Both the position numbers and the translations under genes were made by a program. Below, piece by piece: positions 12,099 through 26,038 of a stretch of DNA of 64,000 nucleotides. The stretch is from contig JAKLMB010000008.1 in assembly GCA_022813625.1 (NCBI GenBank), forward strand, positions 682,001-746,000. The letters are read 5' to 3'. The notes beneath the pieces are model-generated. The model had not been told where the DNA came from and ran no database searches. It was given only the letters and a program-made list of their open reading frames with translations. Position 1 is the stretch's first letter, and each line of letters opens with the position of its first letter. This DNA is from Aaosphaeria pasadenensis. Its lineage: Eukaryota > Ascomycota > Dothideomycetes > Pleosporales.

Positions 12099-15000
12099 TT
12101 GGGCGGTCGCAAATGCCTATATCGTAGGACTTTGGTATTAAATATGTGTAGTAGAGAGTAATGCGGAAGCTGTTGGCTTGAGTGGGTTTATCGTGGTATG
12201 TGTATGAATGAGGCGAAGTAGGCTTCAGCTCAGCTCCCGGGCGCTAACATGTGCAGTGCGGAAGAACCCCTCATCCAGGTAGAGGGAGTGTATACGGGAT
12301 AAACGAGCGATCGAGGCCTCTCTGCCTGGAAGATCTTGTATAATTTGTCTGGCGGACGGGCCGGTAGAGGAAGATAGAGAGGAGTTGTGAAGTGGGTGAG
12401 CAATTCAGCCTAACGAGAGAGATCCGGGATCGCGGGTCGCTTTTGATGGAGAAGAGAGAGAAAGAGAAGAGATGCGCAACAGCAATGGGGGAATGTAGAG
12501 GAGACCGATTTCCTAGGTATTTGACAGTTGGCAGCCAGAATCGACGATTGACGGGTAGATGACAAAGAGGAGGAGGATGAGGAAGAGGGAAGTGGAGGGG
12601 ATTAATGGGGGAAGGATGAGGGTGGAGTGGAGTCTAGATGAGATGCTTGAAATGTCTGCGACGACGAGGCGATGTTGGGTTTGGGGAACGTAAGTATTCG
12701 TATGTAACTTGACTGTGGGTAAGTAATGGTAGGGGTATGGGTGAGTAGCTGTGGGTAATGGGTAAGGGTATGGGATATGGGTATGAATGTGGCATGGGGT
12801 GTGAATGGAACATGACATGGGCTATGAAGGGCTTATGGCTATGGTATTGACTATCAACTTATTGATACACCTCTTGTCTGTACTACTTCTTCCTCCTACT
12901 CCTCTTACGACTCCTCTTCTCCTCCGCCTACTCCGCTGCTTACGCCTCGCCTATGCCTCCAATTACCACGCAATAACTATGCCGCCACCTATGTACTACT
13001 TACCTAGGTAGTCTGTGATACCTATCGGCTACAATCATTACGCACATACTAGACAAACGAGGGTCTGAATACGATGAAGAACTGTAGCTACGTGCTTCCA
13101 CTTGATCGAGTCAATTACCTTAGTTACCGCACGTCCACCCGCTTGCCCGCCGCCGTCGCTTTCAAAGTCCGGGATAATGTACTCTTGAGGCGTGGAGTGG
13201 ACTCTAGACAACAACTTACAACAGCCCCCTTACCGACCTCCATCTGTTGCCATCCTGTTCTCATCCCATACCGTACTTTCATATTCTTACATCCCCTCTG
13301 TTGTATCACTGACCTTGTGTCCCATCATATCAATGTTGTAGCATAGCACCGCATCATAGCCATATAGGATGATCTCTTCCCACTCAGCCACACGCGCCCA
13401 AGTGTACATCCAAAAGCTAAGCACGATCTACCTACTCACAGACTCACAAACACACAGACACACGGCAATCTATCAATTACATTACTCGTTGCCTGGCCTT
13501 GATTTGCCTTGCCTTGCCTTGCCTCAGAGGGACGTCCAGACCAGGGTCAACGGCTGTGGACGCGGGCTGAGAGGCGATCGTTGGCGGACGGACAACGGCT
13601 TCTTCCCCTACCTGGCTGGCTTCCCTTCTCTCGCGCGCCGCCCACGACTCATTCATTCCCTTTCACTCTCTCCACTCGCCTCCCCCTCCCCCCTCACCCC
13701 TCTTGTTCCATCCCATTATCCATTATTCATTCAGATTCATTCATTATTCAATACTCCGGACTGCACTTAACAACTCCACTTACCCATAAACAAACAGGAC
13801 ACGCATGCGCCCTGCATTCATCTCCTTGTTCGCCATGCGCTGCGATGAGCCACTCGGCGTCAATTGTTTCCTTGATCATTCTCGAATACGGAGGAGTCTC
13901 GACTGAACTGGAAAATCAGTTCGAATCGTCTCCCCATCAATACATGTTCCCAATTCACGCCCTCTTTGTCCTCTCATGTCAGCCTCCCTCCAACTGTCCA
14001 CTAGCACTAACTTGATACTAAACTCAATCACAAGCTGATGCTCACGGGAACTGTACTGTTCAAGCACGGATAGATTGGATCACTAGCATGGCAACTGGCA
14101 TGCTTTGGTGACCGGGTAGGGCTACTCACAGGCCACTCCCTGGCTGTTAGACTGCACTGGCGTCTTGTTGGTCTGGCGGCTCCAGCCTGTCACCAAACCC
14201 ATCCTTATGCCAAGTGAGCCTTGGGACGATCCACTCAATATTGCATTCGTACAAAGCTGCCCAGCTTATGTTTTTCTGTCTACCTCAAGCGACTCCAGTC
14301 TTCCAATTCGTGATGGGTCGGGCTGACTTCGCCGCTCTCCCTCACTATCAATCGTACGTCTCACTTCTCACCTCCGCCACCATTGTCGTCGGATCAGCCT
14401 CGGACCGGGAACATGCAATGCAATGCCTCCGCGCTTCTCCCAATTCTATCTCTCTGTTACGACTAGCCTGGTCGCCACCTAGAGACAGCATCTACAGTAG
14501 GTAAACTGCTAGGTACATTGTGAGTCTCGCCAACGTAAACGTATGCGGACCCTGCGTGTAATGGACTTGCTCTGCGATGTCCCGTATTCGTACGTATACA
14601 ATACACATGTCCAGAGTGGTCCTTCAAACCTCCTCTTCCCGCTCGTCCTTGTAGCGCAGGACCAAATGCCAGGTCCAACCTTTCACTATCAAGTTGCCTT
14701 TGTTTCAGGTCACATCATTTCTTGCTTACTCTTTTTGATGCGATCCCGTCTTCTGGCACGTTTTCTTCGTTGGTGACGGCTTGCTTTGAGCCGCGCCTTA
14801 TCTTCTTTGCGCAGGATCTCGCCCCATCGGACTTGGCACAGCCTTCAGTATTGAACACACATCAGATTTCCTCACAAGTTGCAGTTACAGTCGCAGCCAT
14901 CCAGTCTGGGTGTAGTGCGACTCGAACACCCTATGCGCCTTACAACCGCCCCAGCCCTTTGCTTCACCTTCGCCAACAAAGACAATCCTCAGTGTCGGCT

Positions 15001-16404
15001 ATCCTACCCCAACTTGCTGCTAGAGGGAGTGATCACAGTCAAGCAACGCTGAGCCTGTGTGCCTGTCTCTTGTTCGATTCCGACGAGTCCCCTCGTCCAT
15101 TCATTCCCCACAGGCAGAAAACCACAGCCGTTAGAAAGACGTCACCAGTCACTGTGCCTCCTCCGTACCTGAATCCCCTCGATCCCGGTCACCATATGCA
15201 CCGCCCCCATGCAACTGGTACCCAACAGCTCCACGGATCGACTCGCTTGTCCCATCTCACATGCAAGAACCTCCGACCCTGCCACCACCCCGACAGGCTT
15301 CTCACGATCATGTGCTACCGTTGCGGTCTTACTCGATGCCAGGTAGACACTCATTGGCTGTGTTCGTACTAGATTCGAATACTACATTTAGTCCCGATTA
15401 GGCAGCGCACGACAGAGGTGTTACTCAACAGTACACAGCTCGCTCAAATTGTACTCATTACTATTCTTAGGGTGTTCAGGTATTTCACAACATTGAACTG
15501 CCTTTTTCAAAATAAATCAACGCTATAATGTCCATGCCAGACAAACTGAATCGTTATAAGCAGACACGTCAATTGGCCCACCAAAATATCCAAAGATGAC
15601 AATCTGTCAGCTCATGATATGTCATCTCACTGCCAAAAGAGGCCTTACACTATCAACATATCTAGCATGTACTGTGCACACTTTCTTAATCTGATAGCCT
15701 ACTTAGGTATAGAGACCTTGCAGTTTGAATCACGTTGAATTGACCATACCTCGTACACCATGACCCCGTAGTTTGGTTGCTGGAAGCATCGAGGTTGACG
15801 CTATCGAGTAACTACCTATCTTTATCAATCGGGCATTTCCTTTGTATCAGCATGTACGAGCTAGCGTCAGATGTTCCTTTTTAACTTTCTCTAGGTTGAA
15901 TCTCGATAATTTCTCGAAGTAAATCTCTACTAACGAGTGCGATGCTCCCTTCCCTTCTGCTATATCCTTATCAGCAGGATTTTCAAGCACGAGACTCCTG
16001 CTTACTGTACTCTAGAAGTTATGGTCGGAGCATTACTTGCTATTGACATTTGATTTGAGTTTAGCGTACCATTCCATGTTATCGGATCTCGAGTGAAGTG
16101 GAATTCCTTCGAGTCCAACTACGTTCGATAGGACATCACTCCCCGTAGATTCGATATACCACAACCGTGATCGATCAATAACTGGAAAACTTCCAAGTAT
16201 CTCCACAAAGAGTCGTGATCAAAGCCACCTCAACGCTAATTCCAGCTACAGACAAATGCATGACGCCACTTAATTGGCCAGATACACCACTAGCGCCATA
16301 TCTCTCCAATGACTTCACTCCATCTATCAACGATGACCCAATCCCCCAGGACGCTCCATCAAACCCCAAATTCCATTCAGAAAGTCAGGTAACCCCATCC
16401 CCCA
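12099..16404. other. 4.3-kb intergenic stretch without a supportable gene
   Basis: Contains the promoter of the four-span protein (12099 on), then C/T-rich and low-complexity DNA. Visible small repeats: GCCTT units at 13506-13524, CATTATTCATT-like repeats at about 13715-13750, and a TACCTAGGTA palindrome at 13001-13010. Open frames (e.g. 14722-15372 +) are Ser/Pro/Leu/His-rich translations of pyrimidine-rich DNA with no recognisable domain. Confidence 0.6.
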
Positions 16405-17655
16405 ATGCCCCCCAAAATCGCCATCATCGGCGCCGGCCCAGGAGGCACCATGCTCGCGCGGCTCCTCCATCAATCCTCCATCCCATCCACCATCTTCGAA
16501 GCCGAAACCTCCATCGACGACCGCTCGCAAGGCGGCTCGCTGGACCTCCGCACCGGCACCGGACTCCTCGTCATGCAGGAAGCAGGTCTCTTTGAGCAGT
16601 TCCTAAAGCTCGCCCGGTACGACGGCGAGGCGCTGCTGCTCTGCGACAAGAGGCAGACGACGTGGATGGCGCGGCCGGCGGGTGACGCCGCGCGCAAGAG
16701 TGCGTTGCAAGAGGCGCCGGAGATCGATCGGGTGCTTTTGCGAAGGTTGCTGATTGAGAGTATCCCGGCTGGGTGCGTACGCTGGGGACGGAAGGTCGTG
16801 AGCGTGGATGAGAGTCGTGGGTTGCATTTCGCGGATGGGAGTGTCGAGACGGGGTTCGATCTCGTGGTTGGGGCGGACGGCGCGTGGAGTAGGGTGAGGA
16901 GGTTTCTGTCGAAGGAGGTGCCGGCGTATGCGGGGCTTGGAGGGTATATGTTGGATGTGCCTGCTGATGCGGAGATGCGTGCACCGAGGGCGTTCGGGTT
17001 TGTGAATAGGGGGAGTGTGTTTGCGTTTTCTGATCAGAAGAGTCTGAGTGGGCAGTTTGTCAGTGATAAGAGCATCAGGGTCTCGACGTGGAGTGTCCGC
17101 GACGAGAAGTGGATCGCAGAGAAGGGGAACGATGCGTCTGATCCGGTGAAAGTCAAGGCGGAAGTGCGACAGGTTTTCGAGGACTGGAGCCCGGATCTTT
17201 TGAATCTCATCGATAGTACAGATGGACCCGTGTATCCGAAGAACCTCTACACTCTCCCTGTGGGATTCAAGTGGGAGCATCGTGAGGGCGTGACTCTCCT
17301 CGGCGACGCTGCGCACCTGATGACCCCTTTCGCTGGCGTAGGCGTGAACACTGCACTCTACGATGCCATGTTACTCTGCAGGGCCATCGTGGAAGCACAG
17401 AATTCACCAACACCTGCTGCAAGTTTAGACAAGAACATTATCGAGTACGAGCATACGATGTGGGAACACGCACATAAGGCCCAACAGATGTCCTACGACG
17501 CAATGGTAGACATGATTTTCACCCCAGGAGCACCACGGACCACCATAGAGCGCTGGATGCTCCGATTCATCAAGGCAGAATTCTCACCCGTGGTGTATCC
17601 TTTCGCAGCAGTAGCAGTGTACATTGGATTCTTCTTCTACAAACTCTTCGTCTGA
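16405..17655 (+). CDS. FAD-dependent monooxygenase (TetX / aromatic hydroxylase-like)
   Basis: Class A flavoprotein monooxygenase: uses NAD(P)H and O2 to hydroxylate an aromatic or polyketide-like substrate. Intronless, 416 residues. Motifs in order: N-terminal dinucleotide fold IAIIGAGPGGTMLARLL (GxGxxG), the DG motif in VVGADGAWSRVRRF, and the FAD ribityl motif GDAAHLMTPFAGVGVNTAL. A C-terminal hydrophobic segment (VVYPFAAVAVYIGFFFYKLF) suggests membrane anchoring. The start is the first ATG; the GxGxxG lies at residue 9, as usual. It is tail-to-tail with the GH12 gene, 81 bp between stop codons. Substrate unknown; no biosynthetic backbone gene is nearby. First 200 bp C-rich, later part G-rich on the coding strand. 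Confidence 0.9.
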   Translation: MPPKIAIIGAGPGGTMLARLLHQSSIPSTIFEAETSIDDRSQGGSLDLRTGTGLLVMQEAGLFEQFLKLARYDGEALLLCDKRQTTWMARPAGDAARKSALQEAPEIDRVLLRRLLIESIPAGCVRWGRKVVSVDESRGLHFADGSVETGFDLVVGADGAWSRVRRFLSKEVPAYAGLGGYMLDVPADAEMRAPRAFGFVNRGSVFAFSDQKSLSGQFVSDKSIRVSTWSVRDEKWIAEKGNDASDPVKVKAEVRQVFEDWSPDLLNLIDSTDGPVYPKNLYTLPVGFKWEHREGVTLLGDAAHLMTPFAGVGVNTALYDAMLLCRAIVEAQNSPTPAASLDKNIIEYEHTMWEHAHKAQQMSYDAMVDMIFTPGAPRTTIERWMLRFIKAEFSPVVYPFAAVAVYIGFFFYKLFV

Positions 17656-17736
17656 GATCTCGAAACCCCTTATCCTCCTCTACCTCTCTAGTGCCATCAA
17701 AATCTAGCTCCACCGTTTCCGCAGACAAACCTCCCT

Positions 17737-18666
17737 CTATTTCGCAACCAAGCTGTACTGCGTAGTAGTAAACACCGCATTCGACCCCACAAACGGCTCC
17801 GTGCCCGCACCCGCACTCTGCAAGATCTGCGTCTTACTCAACCCATGATTCTTGCTCAAATAATCCACAAACGCCAACAAATCGCCACTGAAATCGCTCA
17901 CATTCCCACTCGCGGGGACAAAGCTAAACACATTCATCTGCCCATTAGGCCCATTGTACAGCTTCCAGCTCTTGCCGGCGACAGTGGGCGTCGCGATGGG
18001 GGAGCCGGACGAGGAGATGGGACCCGCGCCGCCGAGCGCGCCGAGCCAGATCATGATTTCGTACTCTGCGTTGCCTGAGGCGGTGGAGGACGTGAAGAGG
18101 TCGTAGGCGACGTTTGCGACGAGGGATGTGCCGGTGTAGGTCCATTTCCAGGTTGAGGCGAGGGAGGTGAATTGAGAGAGGGGCTTCTTGGTGATGGTGG
18201 TGACGGCATTGGCGTAGGACTTTACGTTGTATTGTCTGCGTGCAGTGTTAGGTTTCGTCCGCCACCTTGATGATTCTCATGGGAGCTTGAAGGAAAGGGA
18301 ACGGAACGGGGGATAGACTTACCCTCCTGCCCATGACCACTTCGTGTGCCACTTCAGGTTGTTGCCGCTCAGTCCGTCGAGTGTCGTGCACTGCGAGCCT
18401 GACGTCGCGGCGTCTCTGCCCCAGAGGTTCTATCAAATAGTCAGCACCATCATCCCCATCACTCTCCTGCATCCCCATCCCACTCCTTTTTCACCAACCC
18501 TTTCCACGAGGTGTGGGTAACTCACATTATACAAAGTATACGTCCCAGAAACGACATTATCCCACTGTCCGCACATATCCGCGCGCTTCTCAAACACATT
18601 CGTCGGTGCGGCGCCAACGGCAGCGGACAGGGAGAGCATCCCACCGGCGATGAGAGGGAACTTCAT
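17737..18666 (-). CDS. Secreted GH12 endoglucanase / xyloglucanase
   Basis: Glycoside hydrolase family 12, cutting beta-1,4-glucan or xyloglucan in plant cell walls with retention of configuration. Three exons, 18526-18666, 18323-18429 and 17737-18235; 747 nt, 248 residues, the normal GH12 size. A signal peptide (MKFPLIAGGMLSLSAAVGAA) is followed by a Lys-Arg site (residues 27-28). Family landmarks: NLWGRDAATSGSQC, the nucleophile Glu142 in YEIMIWLG, and the acid/base Glu229 in AGTEPFVGSNAVF. The end TTTQYSLVAK is typical. Only a saprotroph or plant-associated habit can be inferred. Endoglucanase versus xyloglucan specificity cannot be decided by eye. Confidence 0.94.
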
Positions 18667-20220
18667 GATTGCTACTATTGTTGTCTTTCGAAGTACGTGT
18701 CCGAGTCCGTTGTCTTTTCCAATCAAGAAGATGAAGGAATGGGATGGGATGGTAAAGACGAAAAGCAGAGAAGGGAAGAGGGCGAAAGCTTATTTATATC
18801 AAGCCTTCCCACATCCCTTATTATCGTTCCTTTTCTCCACAGACGACAAATCTCCGAATCGTTGCTCCATTTGGAAAGGGACGTGTCGGCGAGCGTTGAC
18901 GTATGTGGGTGGGTGCGGATTCATGGGTTTCTTTTTCTCCATACTATGGTGTCTGTAAGTCGCACCGCACAGCCACATATCTCCGGCGTTTCCATATATT
19001 TAAATTGATAAACCATAAGGGGAGAAGAAAGTAGGGCCGGGAGGCGGAACAATTACATTGACAAGTCCCTTTGGTTCATGAATTAGCTACTTTGAACGTT
19101 GCTTTGCTATGTCCCTAAGTACATTTACGTGAAGACAAGTAGGGCCACCCTGGTAAGGTTTCATTTATTCCAAACCCCTAGAAACATATTGTATGGACCT
19201 ATTTAAATATATGGTTAATTTCTAGATGTTTAGTTCGGTTTGGAAGTTAGCTAGTTAATCGGTCCTAATCGGCCAAAACGAATGTTTATGTTCAGACGTC
19301 CACTTCATAATCGACTGACGTCGACCTCTGAACATTACTGTGTATACTTCATCCCAGCATCACCGCAACGACCAAAAACTAACAAACAATACAAATCGTA
19401 ACCGAAATATCTAAATCCTCTCCTTCCTCTCTTTCTCTCCGACCTTTTGTCTTCATCTTGTTACATACTATCCCCCCTTTCCCGGCCCATCTCGGCGATA
19501 AATGATAGGTGGACGAACCCGCACCCCTGTCCGTTCCGCTGCACCCCGCGATCGACGTTTTTCTGGAGAAATCATTCTCCGACGAGCGACTCAAGATATT
19601 AAATTAAAGACATACTCCGTATAGGTTGTGTAATTGAGACGGTGGTTATAGTCGTAGGTTATTTTGGTAAGTTTGTTGTGCAGAGGGGAGGGGAGATGAG
19701 ATTGTGGGAAGTGTAGATGTTTGTCAGAATCAGTTCGTAACTACAACTGTTTGTATTGTATAAATAGATGAACAAACATTTATGTGTACAAATGTATGTG
19801 TATTTGCCTGGGTGTGTACGTATGTTAAACATATAAATGTATAAACAAACTAAATAGATTTATTATTAAAGGAATGGCTAGTCCTTCTTCTTATTGCGTA
19901 ATATGTACTCTTTACTACGTCTTCACTACATTTTTTACCTTTATCCTCACCACTATCTTTATCCTTCTGCCTCCTCACTAACATCTCTACTACATCCTTA
20001 CTGCATCTTCACATCTTCACTACATTAGTGCTGTTCTTTACCATTGTCACGATTCGGCACATTTAGCTGCTCTTTAAAGGCACACTACATCTTTGCATCT
20101 TTACTACATCACTACATCACTGCATTACTACTTTACCACGTCTTCACTATCTTCACTTCACCATCTTCACTACCTTCACCATCTTCACTATATCTTCACC
20201 ATCTTCACTATCTTCACCAC

Positions 20221-20320
20221 ATCTTCACCAGATTCACCACACCTTCACCAGATTCACCACACCTTCACCAGATTCACCATACCTTCACCAGATTCACCAC
20301 ACCTTCACCAGATTCACCAC
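20221..20320. repeat. 20-bp minisatellite, five copies
   Basis: Five head-to-tail units of ACCTTCACCAGATTCACCAC. The first begins AT and the third ends AT, otherwise they are identical. Embedded in a longer degenerate CTTCAC/CATCTTCACTA tract (about 19970-20220). Confidence 0.95.
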
Positions 20321-23300
20321 ACCTGCACCTCCTTCCTTCTTCCTCCTCACCAACATCTCCACATACGCCCACAGTGGAACGTAAGTTCGATATCTGCCAC
20401 CAGCGAATCGATCAGGGTTTGCATTTAGGAGACACACAGCGACGTTTGAATTTGTCTTCGAAGTTCTAGGTCATATATTTCTTTTTCTGGTCAGCGTTTG
20501 GAATCAGAGGAACTCGTCAACGTGGTAACCTTTCCGGGGAAGAGCGAGTACATGAACGCATATCGTACGTAGTCCGAGTTAGAAGACTGATGTGGTGAGT
20601 TGTGTCATATTATATCGATGCTTACCGGGATTCGTGTTCGTGTTCGGGTTCATGGCTATATTCGTTGATTTTTCTTCTTGTCGTGGATCGACGTTGGGAA
20701 GTAGTGAGTGTAGTGATGTGTATGAGGTTCTGTGTTTCTGGTCGTTGCGATGTACTAAATGTGCGAGTGTAGTCATGGAATCTATAGATTGTCTACTATA
20801 TAAGCTTGGAAGGAAAAGGAAAGAGCCTTGTCTACGTTTGGTCTGAGGATTTGTCTATAGATTACAGTTGATGCAAGCTTCTTTCTTTGCAAAGGCAAAG
20901 AAATGAATTGGAGGCTGCACATATTGTTCTTTCAAATACCTTTCTTGAATATGAATGGAGGATAATCACTGCTGCTGTTAGAAATCGTGCAATATCAGAT
21001 GACCAACCCGCAACACTTCAGGAAAAGGGAAACATCATATGAATTACGATGACTCGAAAACATCGACGTGATGTACCCCTCGCATGACGTCGGGCCACTC
21101 GCAATGGCTACCTTGGTACGGGAAGTCTTCATCAACGTCTGATCACTATGTGAAAGGACTGATACTAGGATTGGGCTGGTGGCTGACGACAAGCTTTCTT
21201 CTCCCAACACAGCTGATGTGTGAGATAATCAGCTGCTCGATAGGACGGTGGCTTGCGGGCTCATATCTTGACAGCACGTGTGCTGGCAGTACGTGGCGCC
21301 CACCAGCTACGCCTGACACATGAGGAGCAGCTTACGAGGTACGAGGGACGATGTGGACTGTCTGGCTTGAATGCATCGTCATTGGTCGGAGAGCTCGTCC
21401 AGCCAGACTGCCATCCCGAAATGTGATATGATCTTTGGTTCAAACTATCGGTCGGTATGTCTACTGCATCATGTCTATCAGCTGCTTCAGCCACCTGCCT
21501 TGTTCGGAGTTGCTTGCAAGCCTTCTCGCGAGAGAACAAAGACTGAGTTGAGTGATCGCGGGCCCAACAACGCCAGTGAAGTCGATCTGACCATGTTCAA
21601 AGGGTGTGGATTGCGAACTTTGCGGACTTCCTTGCACCCGATGTCTGGCCAAGATGTTTAGGTTGCCCAGCGTCTTTGAATCGGCGTTGACCCCATAGGT
21701 GGAGGTTTAGTCCAACGAAAGCGATGGGTGCCACAGGTCATGGATGTGCTCTGTCTGGATGTACACACCTGTGGCTGCTATTTGAGGCGGTCAGAGAAAG
21801 TCTTAGATCGACTCTGAGTCCCGCAAGGGAGCTGTGGCGTTCCGATTGGATTGCTCGACACATCCACTTCAGGTCGAACCACCTAGTCCTGGTAGCAGTG
21901 ACACGTAAGAGTCTGTACGATTGTGTACGCACAGCACTCCCCGGGCATTGCTGGTGGTCATTGCCATGTCATGCGATGATGCGGCTGGGATCAATGCGTG
22001 GCTCACCTGTGCAATTGGTGAACTGCCGCTTACGGTTACTAAGTGAAAATGAAGAAGCTCGAAACCTAAAAAAACGTTGGAGCTTTTGGAAACGACGATT
22101 GAAGTAAGGCTTAAGTCAAGATCGGGCCTGGGACATGATATTCCGCCTATATCAGCCAATTGGCCTATGAGTTCCGTATTCACATCCTCCCAATTGGACG
22201 AGTCGATTGTATTTCGTACATGTGACAAGTATAAACGTTGAGAGGCCCACACGGCCGGGACAAAAAGTCCCCCAAGGGGCGGCAGTAGCTCATGGGTAAA
22301 AGCGGTTGTGATGCTGCTAGTCGTGTTGAGGAGATCTGGATCCCGAAGCTACGGCGATGTGCTATGTGATTCGATACAGCCGCTCCGAGGCACAATGGCA
22401 GGCAGTGAGAAGGCGAGTAATTGGTGGTCAGAATTGCTGGCAAAAGAACAGGAAAACCCCACTCCGGGGGATCGTAGTCCACACCTGGGGTTCTCTGGTG
22501 CATTTGGTAATAAGTCTGTATGACGTGGGACTGGGAGACGTAAGTATGAAACGCGGCGATCCTAGCCGGAATCGAGGTCCTATTGGATGGTGGTTTGGAG
22601 TGCCTTTGGACGCTTTTAGGCGAGCCAGTTAGCCTGGGCCACGACTTTTGCAAAATGTTTCGGAGCCAACACTGCGTACCTGAATCATCGACTGCGATCG
22701 AGATGGTAGTCCTCAGGGCAGGATTGTAAGTCACTTACGAACAACACCATTCAGTCTAACAGTCTCAAGACGTAACACGAGGGAGAGATCCCAATTTAAT
22801 GTCCCGGTTTGAAGATATTCTGACAGGGACAGATCGTGATGAGCAGATATGCGGCAAGTGTGTGGGTGTCGTAATATGTCATTTCTAAGATCGATCATAA
22901 TCTGCGGACGTTTGAAACCAACCTCAGCCATCAACAATTAGGGCGGTGGTCGCATGGGCTGATAGTTCGTCCTCGCGTTGTTTACTGAAGAAAACTACGC
23001 GTTATTTAGGGCGGGGTTGACCATAATTGTCCCGCTGCGGTGATAACTAGCAGTTCGTGGGCCATGAGTGGTTGAGGTAAAACGCGCAAACAGTGTTCTA
23101 CTGGATTCGAAAGACTACTGCAGCTTCGACTCCTACTGTGTAGGGAGTGAACAGACCCAGACCTGGAAAGCGTTTGAATGTTAGACAATCAACCTACTGA
23201 AATTCGAGCGTTAGTCGCAGCGCTATTGTGTTGCTTGCTGTACTGACGTCCAGATCCCCCGCCAGGAGGAGGGCGCGATGCGAACTTGTACGACTGATTT

Positions 23301-26038
23301 GATGGCGTCCTCACATCTGCGTGATGATATAATCAATGTGAGCAAGGTCTAATCGTACAATGGTGGACGGTTCAACGACTGGATCGGGACATCATATACG
23401 GACTACCAAGTGCCACAGGGTTGATAATGGTGAAGAACTGTTACGTCCTCGACAGAGAACCGCACCGCGGCAGAGACCGACTGTAGTCGGTTCCACGACT
23501 CTGGTGCGTGGTAAACTTTGTTACAGCTGGCCTGCCTGTCCGGACAGGAAAATGTGAGGCTGACGGCAACGTCACGCTGCCGCCAACTCACTGAATTCGC
23601 AGGAATGGAGGCTGTCAAACCGAGGTGAAAGGACTTTTCTTTAGGTGCTCGATGTACGGAGTACGCGGACCTATTCTTGGTCTGTAGAGCTAGTGGCCCG
23701 TCGAGTACGCGATCTCATCAGCGGCGTGTCATGTCAAGATAGCTACTTGTAATCTCAAGGACATTACAAGGAATTTCAGGGAAGCACTTCGATTGCAATT
23801 ATGATTCTTGTGGAATTTGAGACGTTGTCTGATCAGTGAGCCTGATCCATGTAAACGGGTGCGATTGAGGATGATCTGCGGCCAATTTGGATGTGATTGG
23901 CTGTTCACTGATATAAAAAAAGGACACGGGTGTGGAGTCCCTACTTTTCTTCGTTGACCAAAGCACAACTAAAGGGCTCGCGTCACCCATGGCGTAGGGC
24001 ATGCATGAAAGCGGGGACAGGGAGAAAGACTCGGTGTAACACCGACGCTTGAACGGCTTCGATCGACGTGCTATCATATCATGAGCTGATATACCAGGGT
24101 TTCGGAAGTCGGTGAGGTAGATGTAGTTATTCCGCACTGTGCTGTGTCGATGGTGCTTGTGTGCCGTGAGCTGTACGAACTCTAATCTACCAGAGTTGAA
24201 GCCAACAGGAGCATCAAACAAAGTCATCTCGGTCTCGGCAAAGTGCCTTATTTCCCCAGGCCTTGGCGCAATGTACCTGTAATCGTTTGAGACGCAAAGG
24301 CCAATCGTATGTAGCCAGGCCAGGCAAGTAACTTTCTCATCGGAACTTGGACCTGCAGAGATCTTGATAGTCGTGGGACAACTATGCACTACTGTGCATG
24401 CTTACAAGTCACAACGGTACATGCCGGTGCTCATTTGAGGGAGGGGTTCATCCGGCTCGGAGCGGTGGCTGGTTAACACCGTCGCTGCTCGCATAGAGAC
24501 TCGGCCGATAATTGAATAAACAAACACGCACGTCTGTCTAGAGAAAAAGACGAGTGTAGGGAATACTGACAACCCACTTGCAGCAGTCGTGAAGTGCGAT
24601 GTAGTGACTCAAATGACTATATACCGCAATCTTTCAATTACCATGCTTGAAAACATAACTGCACGATGGCAAAGAAAAAGAAAAAAAGCAGCCGACCCAG
24701 CTGCATGTGTTGTAGTGCAGAAGCCCCACGAGCATGGCACGCATGGGTACCGCCTACTCGTTGACTCTTATCGTCAAACGGGTACAGCGCGCCGGCTAGA
24801 CCATTTGGAGCTCTTGAATCCACGGACGCTGTGGACCTTCATTCTGATGCATGCATGTTCAGCACCCGCTGGATCGAATGCACATGTCGTCCACCGCTCT
24901 TCGTCGTCGTGGATCGCGAGCAGCCATGAGCCATGGACCATGGGCCATTACCTTGGCCTGGAGACGCTCAGTACGCTGGAGGCTCAATACGCGTAGCCGA
25001 GAAACGGTGACTGAACCTGAACCCCACAGCAAACAGGCCTCATCCTGCCCTGTTGCCAGCGGTGCAATTCGTTGTCGTCGTTTTGTTGTTGTCGCCCACC
25101 ACGACGAAGACGACAGAGGATGACAGGGACTCCAGGGTATGCGGTGATGCCGTACCCAGGTAGGCAAAATGAGAATCAAGCGTGCAAGCCTGCTCACAAG
25201 CTCAGATTTGGATCCTCACCCGGTCGTATTCAGTAGCGCGAGCAAATGAGCAGTCTTGCATCCCATCCACTTAAGCTCGCACTGGGCGCTCGTAGGTGCC
25301 GTTCCGTGGCCGTGCGCGCATGCATCTTCGCCTCCCGCCTACACAGAAACTACAGGAGAGGAGGACCAAGACGCGCCCGGCGGACATGTTGCAGTTTCGA
25401 ATTGTGCTGAGCCCTCTGGCGGGTCCTTTGAATTTTTTTTGTTTGGAGATGATGGCATGCGGAATGCAGGCGAGGGTCGTTTGCAGCAGGCTAGTAGGTA
25501 CGGAATCTGCTCTGCTTCGTTGGTTGCTCGGAAGCGGGTTGTCGTCTGGAATGCGTGACTGCCTAGGAGCGGCGGTGACGGCAACGAGCGTGAACACCTA
25601 CGATCTGCCGTGCCCTGCAGCAACTGAGCGCACGGCAGACAGTGCTGCTGAACGGTATGTGTGCTGTATCATGTATGCATAGATGGAAGAGGGTAGAAAG
25701 ACCGGGAGGTGAATGAATGACGACGATGATACTATCTGATGGACTACTGAAGTGTTGTGTAGTGGTTTGGAAGTTATATCTGATTGATTCGTAGCCGTAA
25801 TAGTTGATGTATGGACGTACAAGGGGTGGGGGAGGTGGGAAGGAAGGAGCAAAAGGGAAAGGGTAGGCGCGGGGGGCTCACGCTAAAACTAACCATGGCT
25901 GATGGATCTATTGCTCTCTACAGTACGAGAAGAGGACTCAGTACAAAAGGATACAAAACATATAGTACCTAGATAACTACTGATCAGTGGGCATGAGATG
26001 AAGAAGTGTGGATATGTATGTACATGTATGTGCAAGCA

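Noticed and set aside
13886..13925. T-loop-like GTTCGAATC sequence as a possible tRNA
   Set aside because: No matching acceptor, D or anticodon arms around it.
13369..15372. Several plus-strand frames rich in Ser, Pro, Leu and His
   Set aside because: They follow from C/T-rich DNA; overlapping frames are equally long and none has family features.
22180..22734. 184-codon minus-strand open frame in the gene desert
   Set aside because: No domain, odd composition (Ser/Arg/Pro/His), no signs of codon bias, overlapped by frames on the other strand.
23799..24389. 196-codon minus-strand open frame in the gene desert
   Set aside because: Longest of the region but no recognisable motif or credible splice context; could be an orphan gene but not supportable.
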